The translations under genes and the position numbers were made by a program. The notes beneath the pieces are model-generated. The model was not told where the DNA came from, ran no database searches, and saw nothing but the letters and a program-made list of their open reading frames with translations. From Paraconiothyrium sp. Pb-2020 (taxonomy: Eukaryota; Ascomycota; Dothideomycetes; Pleosporales; Didymosphaeriaceae): a DNA stretch of 64,000 bases. Numbering within the stretch: the stretch's first letter is position 1; each line of letters opens with the position of its first letter. The stretch is taken from positions 4,216,001 to 4,280,000 of the forward strand of contig JAJUBI010000003.1 in NCBI GenBank assembly GCA_022419385.1. Reading direction: 5' to 3'. Positions 35,401-47,789 of this stretch are shown here, piece after piece.

Positions 35401-37175
35401 TGCATCCACCTTCACCATTGGCGAAACATTTCATGCCACAGTCGCCACAGAGTGCCCAATTTTGATGTTCTCGTTTCGGAGAAAGGCGCTGGTGTTTGGG
35501 CTCCGACCGGCAGGGATACCTCGATGTTTTAGCAATACAGAGGTTTTTGAGCGCGTAGGATGGGAAGTAGATCTTCGTCCCAAGCAAGTCTAACCTGTTT
35601 TGCGAGAAAAAGTATGGGGACGATTTCGTAAGCTCGAACGCCATGTTGCAACCGTGTGAGCAACGCGCGGGCGGCGAATCAAGGTGCTTCGTCAGCGGAT
35701 GGAACCTATCCACCGTGGCGGTCCGTGAGACATTGTGATGATCGCCGTCGTTGCACGTGGGTTGGCTAACACCTGGATCATTCTCGTGGCATTGCTCGTT
35801 CAAGGCTCAACTCGGTGTCATGTACAATAGGCGGAGAGATCAAGATCAAGATCTGAGCTCGAAAATATCAATTATCAATTTATTTGCAGCTGAACAGCGA
35901 TAACTGCTCAGTACTCGCAAGTTGTCAGCAGCATGGATGGTCATACAATCGGCAATCTCTCGCACGTAGCATGTCCTGAACGGAGTGCAATGACGACGCG
36001 ACGCGCCAAGGTGGCATCGAAGGGGCTTACTTAAGTTACATACACACGAGTGGCCCGCCAAGTACGCCACCCGTTACGAGGCACGGATGCGGACGAGGCT
36101 GTTGTGGGACCGGCTGGCGAGATTCGCGTTCCCATGCGACCACGACTCTTCGGTTGCGGAGCGGATAAAGCAGCAGGCACAATTGCGCGTTGGGCGAGGC
36201 CTTAGTCTTAACTTGTGCAAACAGTGGATGGATTAGGTCTTGGATAATTGGCGATGTATCAGTTTAAAGCGGTTGAGGGGAGTGCGCACAGGGGGTACCG
36301 AAGCAGTAAGCGCAGTCAGTGGCCGCGTAGTCACTGCACCAGCGTGAAGAGCCAATGAACGCGCTTACGCGGCCGCCTTCACCGCGTGGGGAGAGGTGCC
36401 GAGAGCGTGCAACGCCTGTTCTATTGATCTGGGCTGCGCGATAACGCATATTGAGAATATCCTCAATCTCAAATCGAGGTATTGGCCTGCGGTGCTGGAT
36501 GCGGCGCAATTGGAGGCGAGTCTGCAGCATATCAACCGCCACCTGGTCGAGCGCAAGAGCGCCTTGCCGCATTCGGGGGCAGAGGGAGAGGGCGCAATGC
36601 AGCGCAGCGCGCAGTCGCTCTCCGCGTGCCTCGACTCGACGAACGGCAGCAATACACGCGGTCTCGCGCATTCGGCCGCGATAATCATAGTGTGAATCTC
36701 GCAAGGCGCGAGAACATCTGAGCGAAAGAAACTGCGTGAGAGGCTTCGAAGCGAGCGGCGCGTGATTGGCTCGTTGCGTGCTGCCACGCAAGCTGCAGCT
36801 GCCAGGCCGCGTATGCTCGAGTGTCAGTGAGCGCCGGCTTCCTCATCATCGCCCGGGCCCCTACAAACCCACGCCGTCCCTCGACGCACCAGAAAGATCC
36901 TCTTCGACATTGATTTCGTGCGCTCACTGGACGCTGCGCTGCCGTCGCTACAGTCGCATCGTAGCAGACGACGCTCCCAGAATACCTGCTGCCTCGGCCA
37001 CAGTGCTGCGCCCTCCACGCATCATCTAGGGCTGTGCACCGCGCCTAGCCAGGACCCGCTGCCTGCGACACTATAACGCCGCCGCTCCCCCATTCTGCGC
37101 ACGCAGAACGCAACCACCACCACACTGTCGACAACACGCTTCTCGCGACCGCTGCGAGCACCACCGCATCCGACA
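35401..37175. other. Intergenic between UTP4 and PNG1
   Basis: This is about 1.8 kb. The part from 36.2 to 37.0 kb is GC-rich and therefore keeps long frames open on both strands (up to 175 codons). None has a domain or a sensible composition. I see no gene. Confidence 0.5.
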
Positions 37176-38545
37176 ATGGAGCACTCGCACGGCGCCTCAC
37201 GGCCCGCCGCCGCCAACGTCGACGCCACCGAACTGACAGAGCGCTTCCGTCAGGTCCTCAGCACAAAGCGCTTGAACGAGCTCACTTCGCGCTCCGTAAA
37301 CTCACGCTCAGCATCGCCAGCACCGCGAGACTTTGGCACGCCGCAGCCGCCGCCCGTGCAAAACGCTCCCCCGTCCTACTCGTCACTCCGAAACATACCC
37401 CTCGTACCGGAACCGCCGCAGGATGCCCGCTCGCTCCGCTTCAAGAACATGCTCCACTCGCTCTCCAACATGCCATTACGATGGGAAAATCCTGGTCTGC
37501 TCGATGAAGCCCTGCGGGTGGTGCCGTTGGAGCAGATCTACAATGAAGCCGAAGAAGAGAGCCAGATTCTCCAGGCCGAAGCTGAGAGCTTGGGCGCTGG
37601 AAAGAAGGCTGCCTGGGGCTATCAAGACTGCGTCGTTCGAGCACTAATGCGCTGGTTCAAGCGCTCCTTTTTCTCCTGGGTGAACAACCCGCCATGTGGC
37701 CGCTGTTACTCGCCGACAATTGGCGTCGGCATGGCCGCACCGCTCCCGGACGAGCAGGCGCGCGGCGCCAACCAAGTTGAGCTCTACAAGTGCTCACTAG
37801 ACCACTGCGGTACTTACGAGCGATATCCGCGATACAACGATGCCTTCGTGCTCCTTCAGACCCGCCGAGGTCGATGTGGCGAATGGGCCAACTGCTTTAG
37901 CATGCTTTGCCGAGCCGTCGGATCACGAGTAAGATGGGTTTGGAATGCTGAGGACCAGGTCTGGACCGAGGTTTACTCAGTTCACCGCAAGCGATGGGTA
38001 CATGTAGACGTCTGTGAGGAGGCTTGGGATAAGCCGCTCTTGTACACCCAAGGTATGCACATACTCGTTCCAAGCTACGTGTACATGTAATTGACTGTTC
38101 TCAAGGATGGGGCAAGAAGCTTTCATACTGCATCGCCTTCTCCGCAGATGGCGCCATGGACGTCACGCGGAGATACGTGCGAGACCCTACCAAGTACAGC
38201 GCTGAACGTAGCCGCGCACCGGAGGCAGTCCTCCATCACATCATGACGGAGATTCGCAACATGCGACGAAGCAACATGGGCAAGCAAGAGAAGTTCCACC
38301 TCGAAGGTGAAGACATGCGTGAAGACCGTGAGCTGCGCACCTACGTTATCACCTCGATCGCACAATCAGTCAGCAAGATCAACGCCGACGACATCATCAA
38401 CGGACGGCTTTCTGCACGACCGGACCCGGACGCACAGAAGGCACTCGAAGGCCGAACGAACGGCAATGCCCAGTGGATCCGTTCAAGAGGAGAACAGGGC
38501 CGTGGTACTCCGGGCCAGGATCCTCACAACCAGCACCCACGATGA
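37176..38545 (+). CDS. PNG1: Peptide:N-glycanase homologue PNG1 with altered catalytic triad
   Basis: This is a 438-residue protein of the cytosolic peptide:N-glycanase family (transglutaminase-like fold), which in yeast removes N-glycans from misfolded ER-associated degradation substrates. The exons are 37176-38052 and 38106-38545. The disordered N-terminus (1-85) is followed by the core. Zinc-site cysteines are seen at CGRC (174, 177) and CSLDHC (206, 211). The catalytic Cys is kept (Cys234 in RGRCGEWANCF) and so is the Asp (Asp278 in WVHVDVCEEAWD). The place of the catalytic His, 27 residues after the Cys (His218 in yeast numbering), reads Gln261 in NAEDQVWTE. An inactive, non-deglycosylating PNG1 is known in Neurospora, where it serves hyphal growth. 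I infer a similar non-catalytic role here. The tail after about 390 is polar. Confidence 0.93.
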
Positions 38546-41114
38546 AGAATCCGCTTGTCTGACGTTCACTTCTACCCTATTCTTATCGGTTCGACTCTCA
38601 TCTCGATGAACCCTCCACGGCCCTGCCACGCTTCATTCGTTATCTGAGCGTTCGCTACCTAGCCTGGGTTAAGATGAGTTATCTCGACACCCACCACTTT
38701 GAAGTCGCGACACTCCTCGCGCTTGTAACAACATTATACCTGGAGTAGCATCACATCGAACGTGGCTGCTACGGCGTTTTGGCGCACCGATCGCTTCCAG
38801 ACATTAGTCCTAAAGCTTAATGTCTTTACCATGACGGCGTTCCATTGCTTGGGAATCGGCAATTTGCAGCATTTTCACGACATTGGTGGGAGATGGACAT
38901 GTCTACATTTTTCGCTTCTATTCGACGTTCGTGCGCGATTTGGCGATACATTTTATACCACTGGCATTTTTGGTTTATGTACATTCCATCTATCTGGAGA
39001 TGAGATATGTATTTTCATTTGTTACAGCCACCGTCACAGTTTCTTTGCATGTTAAGAGAGGGCAGCATTTGATGCGTTGGATGCATGTGCATGGGGGTTA
39101 TACCTTAAAGACTACCAGGGGAGGTCTTGAAAAGTCACATGGACTATTAGGCGCCGACGTGGTAGAGGGTGAGATGAGGGGATCCGAAGATCAGTATGAG
39201 TATGACGCGCGTCGCTTGACGCAGGGTAGGCCGAGTGCCACCTGGCAGAAGAATTGCATATAGAATATCAACAAGATCAGCATTTCAAAAGCGTATATTG
39301 GGTGAACCGGATTTTGCGTGATTGCGATGATAAGAAAAGGCGGGGTGTGAGGGTTCTGCATGTGGGTATGTGGGTACGGGGGCAAGTAGAGTCACGTGGT
39401 GGCCCGCCCGCCCGGGCGCGGAGACGTACCACTGTACCAATTGATTCACTGATACCTTCGAAGGTACTCATGTGCCTCAACGAGCACGGCTAAAACGGAT
39501 AGACGTTACGCAGGAGCGGGCAATGCCTGAGTGCGAAGGCAAACGTCAGTCTTTATCAGTGGTAATCATCGTCAGTAAAGGAAGGCACGACTCCATCGAT
39601 GTCTCAGACCTCCCAGCCTTGCACGCACTCACACCCACTCGAAAGAAACCACATCAACGCAAGACGCACACTTTTGACGCAATATCAACAGTGAGCTTCT
39701 GGTGTTCCTTCTGGCAGCACGGCCAAGTCACCAAGCTTCTTAGCTACGAAGTGCAGCACACCCCCAACTGAAGGCACTGTGCTGGACCTTTCTGCTGTCC
39801 GTATCCCACCGCTTCATGGAGAAGGAACAACGAAATTTTCCTCTCTGAATCATGACGAAATTATCCCCAACATGCTGCGAAGTAGCGGCGTAGCCTTCTC
39901 ACACTCCGAATGGGCCACCGGGCACTCTCTGCTGCACGGACTGAACTTCTGTACTAGCGAAAGGCATGGCACTGTGCCACAAGGCAGAGCCATCACAAGA
40001 TCCACTCAACACGATGCACCCACATCGTGAGCTACACTCGTGGTGTTGAGCTTTCGCAATCTTGCTCTGCTGCGCATGACTGCGCCGCCAGCAGATGGCT
40101 TAGCACCAGCCACAAGAGGCAAGACTCGCAATTGCCCGCCCCGCAAGCGAGTTCCGTCTAATTTTAACAGCGGGTGCTGGGGCATGAGATGGAGCCAGGA
40201 TTGGGCTTGGCTGGGCTGAGGAGTGTTTCTGTGTAAGGCGGAAGAAGATGCTGCCGACAAGTGATGCTACCGACAATGCACGCCTCTATTGTACGCAGCT
40301 TCAAGCCCCATGGACACTGATATGTGCGCGCGTGGGGAAGTTGAGGATTGTGCGCCAAGTATGAGTGTCTGTTTCGTGCGGATGGAGATCAACTTTCGCC
40401 CGGGCTGATTGTGGAGATTTGTCGCGGTTGGGCACGTCACCTAGCGTCGCCATGCCTTCAAGGACGAAGATCCAACGCAAGGCTGCTCATTGCCGAATGA
40501 AGTCAATTGCCTCGGGTACACACGACACAGAACTTGCACAACCTGCAGTGTTAATCCTAAACAGGGAAATCAACAGCAGCGTGCAAAACAAACAGTGCTG
40601 ACTGTCCAAGCCAGCGCTCAGTGTCGCACAGCTGAACAGCAAGTGGAGGCCCTGCGGTCCCAAACTTCGCGTAGAGATCAGCACCGCCATGCCAGACGGT
40701 CCACGCGTTCCTACAGTAGGTTTAGGTCCGTCAGCACATGCACGCTTCTTACTGGAACGGTCGAAGGCGCGTTGAGGCTGGTGCCGGGCCCTGAAAGGAT
40801 GGTGTGGCCGCTGCTGTGTGCTGCCGGCACAGACCCTGACCAGGCTCCAAGCCAAGGGGGCTGAGGGCAGCCAAACGGCCGCGAGCTGAGGCGGCGTCGC
40901 CCGTACAAAAGCTGGCTGCCATCCTACGCCGCTAACACTATCCTACCATCGTCCTCGTGTCTTACGCCTTTTCCTTATTTACGTTCATCCATATATCTTG
41001 GGGTACTGCATCGGTTCCCGGGATACACGGTCGCTTTCTGCATACTACGTCACGAGCTTCGACCCCGGCACTGTTCCTGCGCGATTCGCGATTGTTGTTT
41101 GAAGGCTAGACAAG
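38546..41114. other. Intergenic, no gene seen
   Basis: This is about 2.6 kb, including the PNG1 3' UTR. The longest frames (126, 124 and 122 codons) show no conserved domain, biased start context or splice support. I call nothing here. Confidence 0.5.
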
Positions 41115-42202
41115 ATGGGCAAAGCAGGGCGTTTCGCGTGTATCTTCACGCCAATGGCGTTGACGATTGCAAGTCTTCTGTGTCTCGCCATTGTCTTGTC
41201 GGGCCAGGCGTACCAGAAGAGTGATCTGTCCAAGGAATTGTATTTCTTCAAGGTGCGTTGTCCCAGTTCAGCCTCGCGCCATGGCGCGCGACTACTCCTT
41301 GCTCGCGATCCTCATACTCACTACATATGTATAGGCGGATACAACAGGCTTTAAGAATGATCCTGACAATGTTATCGACCACTTACCCAAAGGTGTAACG
41401 CCTAACAACGATCTCATCAAAGCAATCCAGGGCGCTGCCTCTTCAGGCAACATGCGCGATATTTACCAAGTTGGTCTGTGGAACTACTGCGAGGCCGACC
41501 TGAAGGATGGCAAGGAGGAGAATTGGCACTGCACCGACCGTCAGAACTACTTCTGGTTCAACCCCTTCGAGGTCTGGAAGCTGGAGAACACCAGCATCCA
41601 GGCTGCTTTCCCCGAGGACTTCCAGAACGGCATTGACACCTACCACAAGGTGTCGCGGTGGATGTTCATCGCCTACATGGTTGCGCTTGTACTCACAATT
41701 GCTGAGGTGCTTGTTGGTATTTCTGCCATCTTCTCGAGGTGGGGAAGCCTAATCACCACCGTTGTTTCCACAGTACGTTTTCCAGGAATTTCCAATTCTC
41801 ACTATCATTCGAGACTAATATCACATTCAGGCACAAACGGTCTTCATGATCGCCGCCGCCGCGACCTCGACTGCTCTTTACGGCACCCTCATCTCCGTCT
41901 TCCGCACCGTCCTTGAACCCTACAACATCAAGGCCTCGTGGTCTTCCAAGATGCTCTCCGTCCTGTGGATCGGCGTCGCTTTCTCCATCGCTAGTGGCTT
42001 CTTCTGGCTCATCAGCGTCTGCTGCTGCTCTGGCAAGAGCCCCCACAAGAAGGTCGTCGTTGAAAAGACTCCGTACACCTACGAGAGGGTGGCGTCGCCC
42101 TACATGGGTGCCAGCGGAAACGCGCACCAGATGCACGACATGGGTGGTCACCATGGACAGTCAGGACACACGTATGAGCCATTTAGACAGCAGCATGTCT
42201 AA
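41115..42202 (+). CDS. SUR7/PalI family tetraspan membrane protein
   Basis: This is a 315-residue plasma-membrane protein of the fungal SUR7/PalI superfamily, whose members organise eisosomes or take part in ambient pH sensing. The exons are 41115-41252, 41335-41772 and 41831-42202; all joins are GT-AG and in phase 0. The order is: transmembrane helix 1 (about 13-33), an extracellular loop with the claudin-like motif GLWNYCEADL and a further Cys in NWHCTDRQNYFWF, helix 2 (about 140-162, WMFIAYMVALVLTIAEVLVG), helix 3 (about 185-207), helix 4 (about 226-248, ending FWLISVCCCSGK, possible palmitoylation cysteines), and a short His/Gly/Tyr-rich tail. Whether it is closer to Sur7 or PalI cannot be decided by eye. 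Confidence 0.88.
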
Positions 42203-43139
42203 GCGTTGCGGAAGGATGCTACGGATGCACGTTGTGGATAGTAATCGCTAATGATTGCGGAATCGAGCTGGGAACATGACCGTTGGAGAGTGTTGGGTTT
42301 CATGACCATCATGATTTGAAATTTTGACGCAGGTTGGCCGCTATACCATAAAGGCGGCGTTTTCTGGGTATATACTTTTGAGCTAGTTGGCGATGAGATC
42401 TTCTGGACCAGATTACCTCAAAATGGATGGATTGCACAATGCATATAATTGACACCCACTTCATCACTTCTATAGTCTCTTTCTACTATACTGATCGTGA
42501 ACCTCGGCATAGCACACACAAATTCGCTCAATTGCTTATTACTACTAAGTCCTGCAACGCTCATGCTTAAACTAACATATCCTTCGCGAAAAGCTTTCCT
42601 TCCCCAGCTAGAGCATCCGCGCGAGACATGCGCGCGGACCGTCAGCAAGGCACAGTCCCCTGCTTTTCTTGGAACATCCTTATAAAGTGGGGGCTGAACC
42701 TCGGGAAGATGTTGCTGACGGGCGCGTGCGGGATGAAGAGCTGGATTTGCTGCTTTGGGAAATTCGGTCGGGACATGGTTCGGGATTGGGAGAAGGGCCG
42801 AGATGTGGAAGCAGGGGGGGAGGGAGGGTGGTGTGGCGGTGCGCCTTAGGGAGGGTAGGCCTTGAGTAGTTGGTGGGGATGGGGGAGATATTGGGGGTGG
42901 GGTGACGTGGTGAGGTTGTGAAGATGGTGTAATTGGGAATAGTTATCTCGATCTCTGCATAATGGTCACTTAGTACGTCCTATGGAGATTGGAAGAGAAT
43001 GAGTGTGAAAGATTGTGACCCGATAGTGTATCGTCGATGTTCACATGTACGTGGAGGATGATACTCCATGAGTTTGGTGGCCGCAGACCTAGGACCACTC
43101 CATCTATACCACTACTGTGGTACCTATGCTTGTTGGAAC
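42203..43139. other. Intergenic with G-rich tract
   Basis: This is about 0.94 kb between the convergent 3' ends of the SUR7-like and hydrolase genes. The stretch 42800-42930 is strongly G-rich on the plus strand and includes a potential quadruplex. No gene is called. Confidence 0.5.
42875..42902 (+). other. Potential G-quadruplex
   Basis: Four runs of 4-5 G at 42875-42878, 42881-42885, 42893-42897 and 42899-42902 are separated by loops of 2, 7 and 1 nt. This satisfies the usual G4 rule with long runs. It lies about 240 nt past the stop of the minus-strand hydrolase gene, so it would be C-rich in that transcript. Confidence 0.6.
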
Positions 43140-44662
43140 TCATGTCCCGTTCCCAACCGCGAATAACTCTTCCACAACGCTCACGACATCATCCGCATTC
43201 GAAATCGCAATCTCATGCCCCACACCCTTCACGATCCTCACCTCCAGATGGTCTCTCCCTAGCACAGCCGTAGCATCCTCCACTAGCTCTTCCGCAACAA
43301 TTATCGGATCGGTCTCCCCTAGCACCAAATACACCTTCTTCAACCCTCCGACTCGCCTCTCAATATTTTCCCTGAGGATCGCCCACCGCGTCTGCTGCCC
43401 ATGAATAGGCGCATACCTTATCGCTGAAATAAAAGCCGGTATGAAACCCCTATTGTGGAGAATCTGCCAATCCACAACCTTAGCTGCAGTACTATTCGGG
43501 CAGTCTGGCAGGAGTCTATGATGACTAGTAGTGTACACTGCAGCAGACCGAAGCCCACCTTTCGGCTCACCCTCGTTCAACTCAGTGATATCTTTCTCAG
43601 GCTCGGTTGCAACATGTGGCCCCGTCCACAGCCTCCTTGCCACCAGTCTCTCGATTAGCCATTCTGGCAGGATTCCGCTCGTGGAATACAGTAACTTGCT
43701 CTTCCAGGTGATGTGGGAAGTGCGGATGAGGCCGCCTGGTGCTAGCAAAACCAAGCCCTGGATTGACTCGGGGATGCGGGATGCGATGTCAGCTGCTAGA
43801 GCGCCGCCGAGGGAGTAGCCGATTAGGGTAAATGAGGTCCAGGGTATACTTGAGGAGCTGATGCAGCTAGATAGTTGAGCGAGGTAGAGGAGAGTAGTAT
43901 GGTGGTGAGTGCGTGGAGAGGCGGTGGATGAATAGCCACGACCGTAGAGATCTATAGAGTGTGAGTAGACGTGTATGACCGAAAGTCTAGGGCATTGTGG
44001 AGAAGATAGTATGGTTGTGATAGTACATATGGTCTTGAGGTATTCAGTACTTCTTCGAAAGCCCCCGTAACCCATTGCTCATCCTGGGCAACACAAGATG
44101 ACAACATAATAGACGAGGCATCGCAGGCTGATGTGAATGAAGAAATGAATGCGGAACTCGAGACATACACAGATCAAAGGATGGGCTGATTGCAAGTAAG
44201 ATGTGGCCTACCGAACAGCATCACTCGACACCCTCTGGCGACAAGCTTGTGAGCGAGGTCCGCAAGTGCTATGCTTGGTGTGGAAATGCCATGAATGAGG
44301 ATTACTCTACGCCCGTCTTCTGGACCCCACTCATATACGCGGGTGCTTCCTGAACAAACAGGTTAAGCATGGGTATACCCACCTCCTTTCATCCGGGATC
44401 ACTCACCAAGTGCTGACTCTACATCTCTGCGTCCTGGCAACGGGTTCGGTGGATAGGGCAATTCATTCACCTCTTCAGCGGTAAGATGCGGCAACAAGGT
44501 GTCTTTCGGCGAAGGTATCGAAGTCGGTTTACTTGTACTGGGTGGTGGTCTGGTGATTGAATTCAGGAAAATCCAAGTACTGAGAGTAGCTACGCCTGCG
44601 AATAAGTATAGTTGAGGCGGACGTTTGAAATGGCGAATAGAGTCCGGGATAATGGTAGTCAT
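43140..44662 (-). CDS. Alpha/beta hydrolase, membrane-anchored
   Basis: This is a 401-residue serine hydrolase. The exons are 44662-44407, 44349-44212 and 43951-43140, and the frame closes across introns of 57 and 260 nt. The N-terminus has one hydrophobic helix (about 18-38, LYLFAGVATLSTWIFL), which suggests a membrane anchor. The fold elements are: oxyanion strand VILIHGIS, the family-typical DLYGRGYSS, nucleophile elbow GYSLGG with Ser178, acid Asp346 in LGETDPII, and His377 in GVGHEIAISN. The triad is complete. Substrate could be a lipid or small ester; nothing narrows it. It is divergent from the DPP1-like gene. The long second intron is unusual for this window. Confidence 0.88.
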
Positions 44663-45388
44663 TGCAAGAGCAACGTACGGTGACACGTACAGCCCGCCTC
44701 ACGATGCGTAACGCTCGCTCTTGCACACTGATAGGACACCAGCATGCTGGATGTTGAAAATAGGCAAGGGAGCAGCCGCAGCCCGGAACGCTAGCCTTGA
44801 ACGAGCGCCAGAAGCGCCACGCCGCGGGCGGTAGACCTGCCCCAGCTGCAGCTCACGTCGACAGACGCTCTGTCGCATCGCACGGTCGCCGACTCGAGTG
44901 GGACCGCGCATTTCGCTGCCGCGCTCTTTTCTGCGAGGACCGCCCCGTTCGATGGGCGCCCCTGGCGTCTTGCGGCCAATGGGTATGATTCGCGCCGCCC
45001 AGCAGCCAAGTCGCCCAGCGACACACTCCAACGCTAACTTGAGATGCTGCGCTGCACCTGTCAGCAGCCTCAGCCACGCTGAATACAACTTTACACTGCC
45101 TAGCTCCTGTGGGGACGCTGATGGAGAGCAACCCTGGCCTGCAATTGCAATTAGCTGTTATTTCACGTCCGTGGTCCCTCCGCTCGTTCTGTTTCTTTTC
45201 GCTCTCCCGCCCTTCTCCGCGAGAGTCGCCTGTTTGATACCCCGTCTCTGCGCGAAACACCCACGCCGCCGACGCTCGCAGCAATCCTTTCCTTGAGGCG
45301 ATTACATTCCGAGGACCCCCACGAACCAGTGCGAGCCTGAGAAAGCTTCGGAGGGGTTTGCTGTGCGGCTGGATGCGGTAGTTTGAAC
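44663..45388. other. Divergent promoter region (hydrolase / DPP1-like)
   Basis: The stretch is 726 nt between head-to-head genes. It is GC-rich, with open frames on both strands that have no domain. Confidence 0.5.
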
Positions 45389-47064
45389 ATGGACCAGTGG
45401 AATACGAACAAGCTCCCTGAGCGGTTGCCCTTCTCCAAGAAGCGCCTGCCCAAGAGGGTCATATTCTCGTGCGTCGCTCTGGTGGAGAGGGTAGCAAGGA
45501 ACCAACCGCTAATTGATGCAGCTACATCCTCGACTATGTCGTTATCTTGTGAGCTTTTACCGCGCGTGTCGTTGCACACGACCTCCTTCCTAATCATCAC
45601 AGCGTCCTCCTCGCCGTCTTTATGATCATCGACAAGATCGAGCCGTTCCACCAGCCCTTTGCCATCGAGAATTGGACACTGCACTATCCGTTTGCGAAGA
45701 AAGAGCGCGTTACCGTCACCATGGCGGCCATTTTTGCTGTCGGCTTCCCCATCGTTATAATTACTTTTTACACCATGATTATCGACGGGCTATTCTCGCA
45801 TCAAACACCTATGCCAACGGGCAGAGGAGGGGTGAAGCGCCTCACTGGCCGCTACAGGCTGAAGGATAGGCTCTGGGAGCTGAATTGCGGCATACTCGGG
45901 CTCATGCTCAGTGTGGGCGCTGCTTTCACAATCACTGGTATGGTGCGCTGCCCCGCGGGATAGCGCTCATTACTGACAAAGAGTGCAGGAGCATTGAAGA
46001 ATGCGATTGGAAAGCCCCGGCCGGATATCATAGACAGGTATGCGCCCTTCAACGTAAAGCTCACAATGAATGCTAAATGGGAACAGATGCGTGTTGAAGG
46101 ATGATGTACTGAGGAGGTTTGCTGAAGATAAAACTCGAATAATATTAGCCACCGTCGCGGATTGCACGCAAAAGGACAATTATATCCTGCAGGATGGCTT
46201 CAAGAGCTTCCCCTCAGCGCATAGTAGTGGTATGGTTTTTGCACAGCCCGCAAGGTGTCAACGCTAACATTCGTAGTTTCATTCGGAGGTCTTTTCTACC
46301 TCTCTATCTACCTCGCCGCGAAGCTTCACGTACTTGACTCAAAGGGTGAGGTCTGGAAATCTTTCATCGTCCTCGTACCGACGCTCGGGGCTGCGCTCAT
46401 TGCTGGAAGTCGCATCATGGACGCCCGTCACCATCCGTTCGATGTTCTATCCGGTAGCTTGATGGGTATCTTGGTCGCATGGGGTTCCTATCGCCAGTAC
46501 TTCCCTCCGGTCTCGGAAACATGGCGCAAAGGTCGGGCGTACCCTATTCGAGCTTGGGGCAAGGGTCCCGCCATGCCGCCTCCGACTGTGGACGTTGCAG
46601 AGGATATACAACCATTGCGGCCTGTGCGGTCTGCTACGGATGAAGAGCGGGGAGCAACATCAGCGATTCCGGGAGCCGATGAACATGGTGGCAACGTCTT
46701 CCGGCAGCAAATCTCACAGTCGCAACGGCGAAGGCAGGAAGAATTTGGGGGCATACGACCGAGCGACACGGTCAGTTCAACATACTCCTCCAAGGTCGCT
46801 GGATATCAGGGACAGCTTCCCGCCTCGAACCCATTTGCAAGTTCCAGTCTACGTCGGCATGATAATTACGAGTACTCTTCTTCTGAAGACGATGACAACA
46901 TCGAGTTACAACACCAATATTCTCTTTCAGGTCGGCCTTTGGCAGGTCAGCACGGGGCATCTTATGACCCTGTAGCTGGCCAGCTCACAGACACTGGGTA
47001 CCACCCTGCCCATGGCGTTACACCTACCCCTACACCTCCTCCACCACAGCAGAGGCCTATTTGA
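45389..47064 (+). CDS. DPP1: Diacylglycerol pyrophosphate / lipid phosphate phosphatase (PAP2)
   Basis: This is a 473-residue membrane phosphatase of the PAP2 superfamily that dephosphorylates diacylglycerol pyrophosphate, phosphatidate or related lipids. Six exons: 45389-45468, 45522-45548, 45603-45937, 45989-46037, 46087-46229 and 46277-47064, and the frame closes. All three PAP2 motifs are present: K151-x6-RP in KNAIGKPRP, PSAH at 206-209 (the common form is PSGH), and SR-x5-H-x3-D at 256-267 (SRIMDARHHPFD). Six helices are visible; the first is split over the 27-nt exon 2 (YILDYVVI). The last ~170 residues form a disordered Pro/Ser-rich tail. The ortholog symbol is by family resemblance; LPP1-type activity is equally possible. 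Confidence 0.9.
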
Positions 47065-47789
47065 GATATATCAGAAGCTACGAGCGCACCGCCGCCGCCA
47101 CCTCACGCTATTGGTACCACGGCTCAACAAGTATAGCGAGAGTTAGATCAACTTCAGAGTGGTACGACATTAGAGCATTTGTGAGCGTGTTTATATGCAT
47201 CTCATACAGCTCGTTAAATGACCATGCATAGCTGGAGCCATGGACCCAGGCGTTTGGATGTTTGGATGTTTTGAAGGACTTGTTGTAAGCAAACTGCTGA
47301 TGATTGTTTTCTTAGCGCTGGCGATGAGCTGGTCGTCTCTTTGTACATTGGTGTTGGCTGGATTCAGACATACAAGAGCGCCATAGCATGGTAGCTTACT
47401 CTTCACGCAAAATACGATTTTGTACTCTTCAGCACTCCGCGGGTGCCGACTACCTTTTCAAGTGCTCGCGGTGCGCCACTTATCGTGCCCTTGTATGCGT
47501 GGCTGGCGCATTGTGGCGCATGCGGAGTTTATGAACGTTGACGTCGATCTGCAGGGATGTTGAATGGCGGTCCGACCCCCGTAAATCGTAGATTGAACAT
47601 GGGCCGCGTTGCATCTCTCCACATCTGCCAACGATACCAGCCTCTGTCAGTCACTTCCCACACGTTTGCATCTGCTATTCGAGCGTTTCATGTTAAACCT
47701 GCACGCCCCCGTTTGAGGCAGCAGACACCACCGTTGATCATGCGTACTCCTCGCCGGCGACGGTAACAGAACGACCGGCCGTCACCGTC
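47065..47789. other. Intergenic, DPP1-like 3' side and promoter of the 47790 gene
   Basis: The stretch is 725 nt with two short ORFs of about 70 codons. Nothing can be supported. Confidence 0.5.

Noticed and set aside
35285..35803. 172-codon minus-strand ORF overlapping the UTP4 3' end
   Set aside because: It is antisense to a well-supported gene and has no domain.
36264..36791. 175-codon minus-strand ORF (and overlapping plus-strand ORFs) between UTP4 and PNG1
   Set aside because: GC-rich DNA keeps several frames open. Composition is Arg/Cys/Ser-heavy with no domain, and frames on both strands overlap.
38883..39263. 126-codon ORF downstream of PNG1
   Set aside because: It has hydrophobic AT-rich content typical of 3' UTR, with no domain and no splice context.
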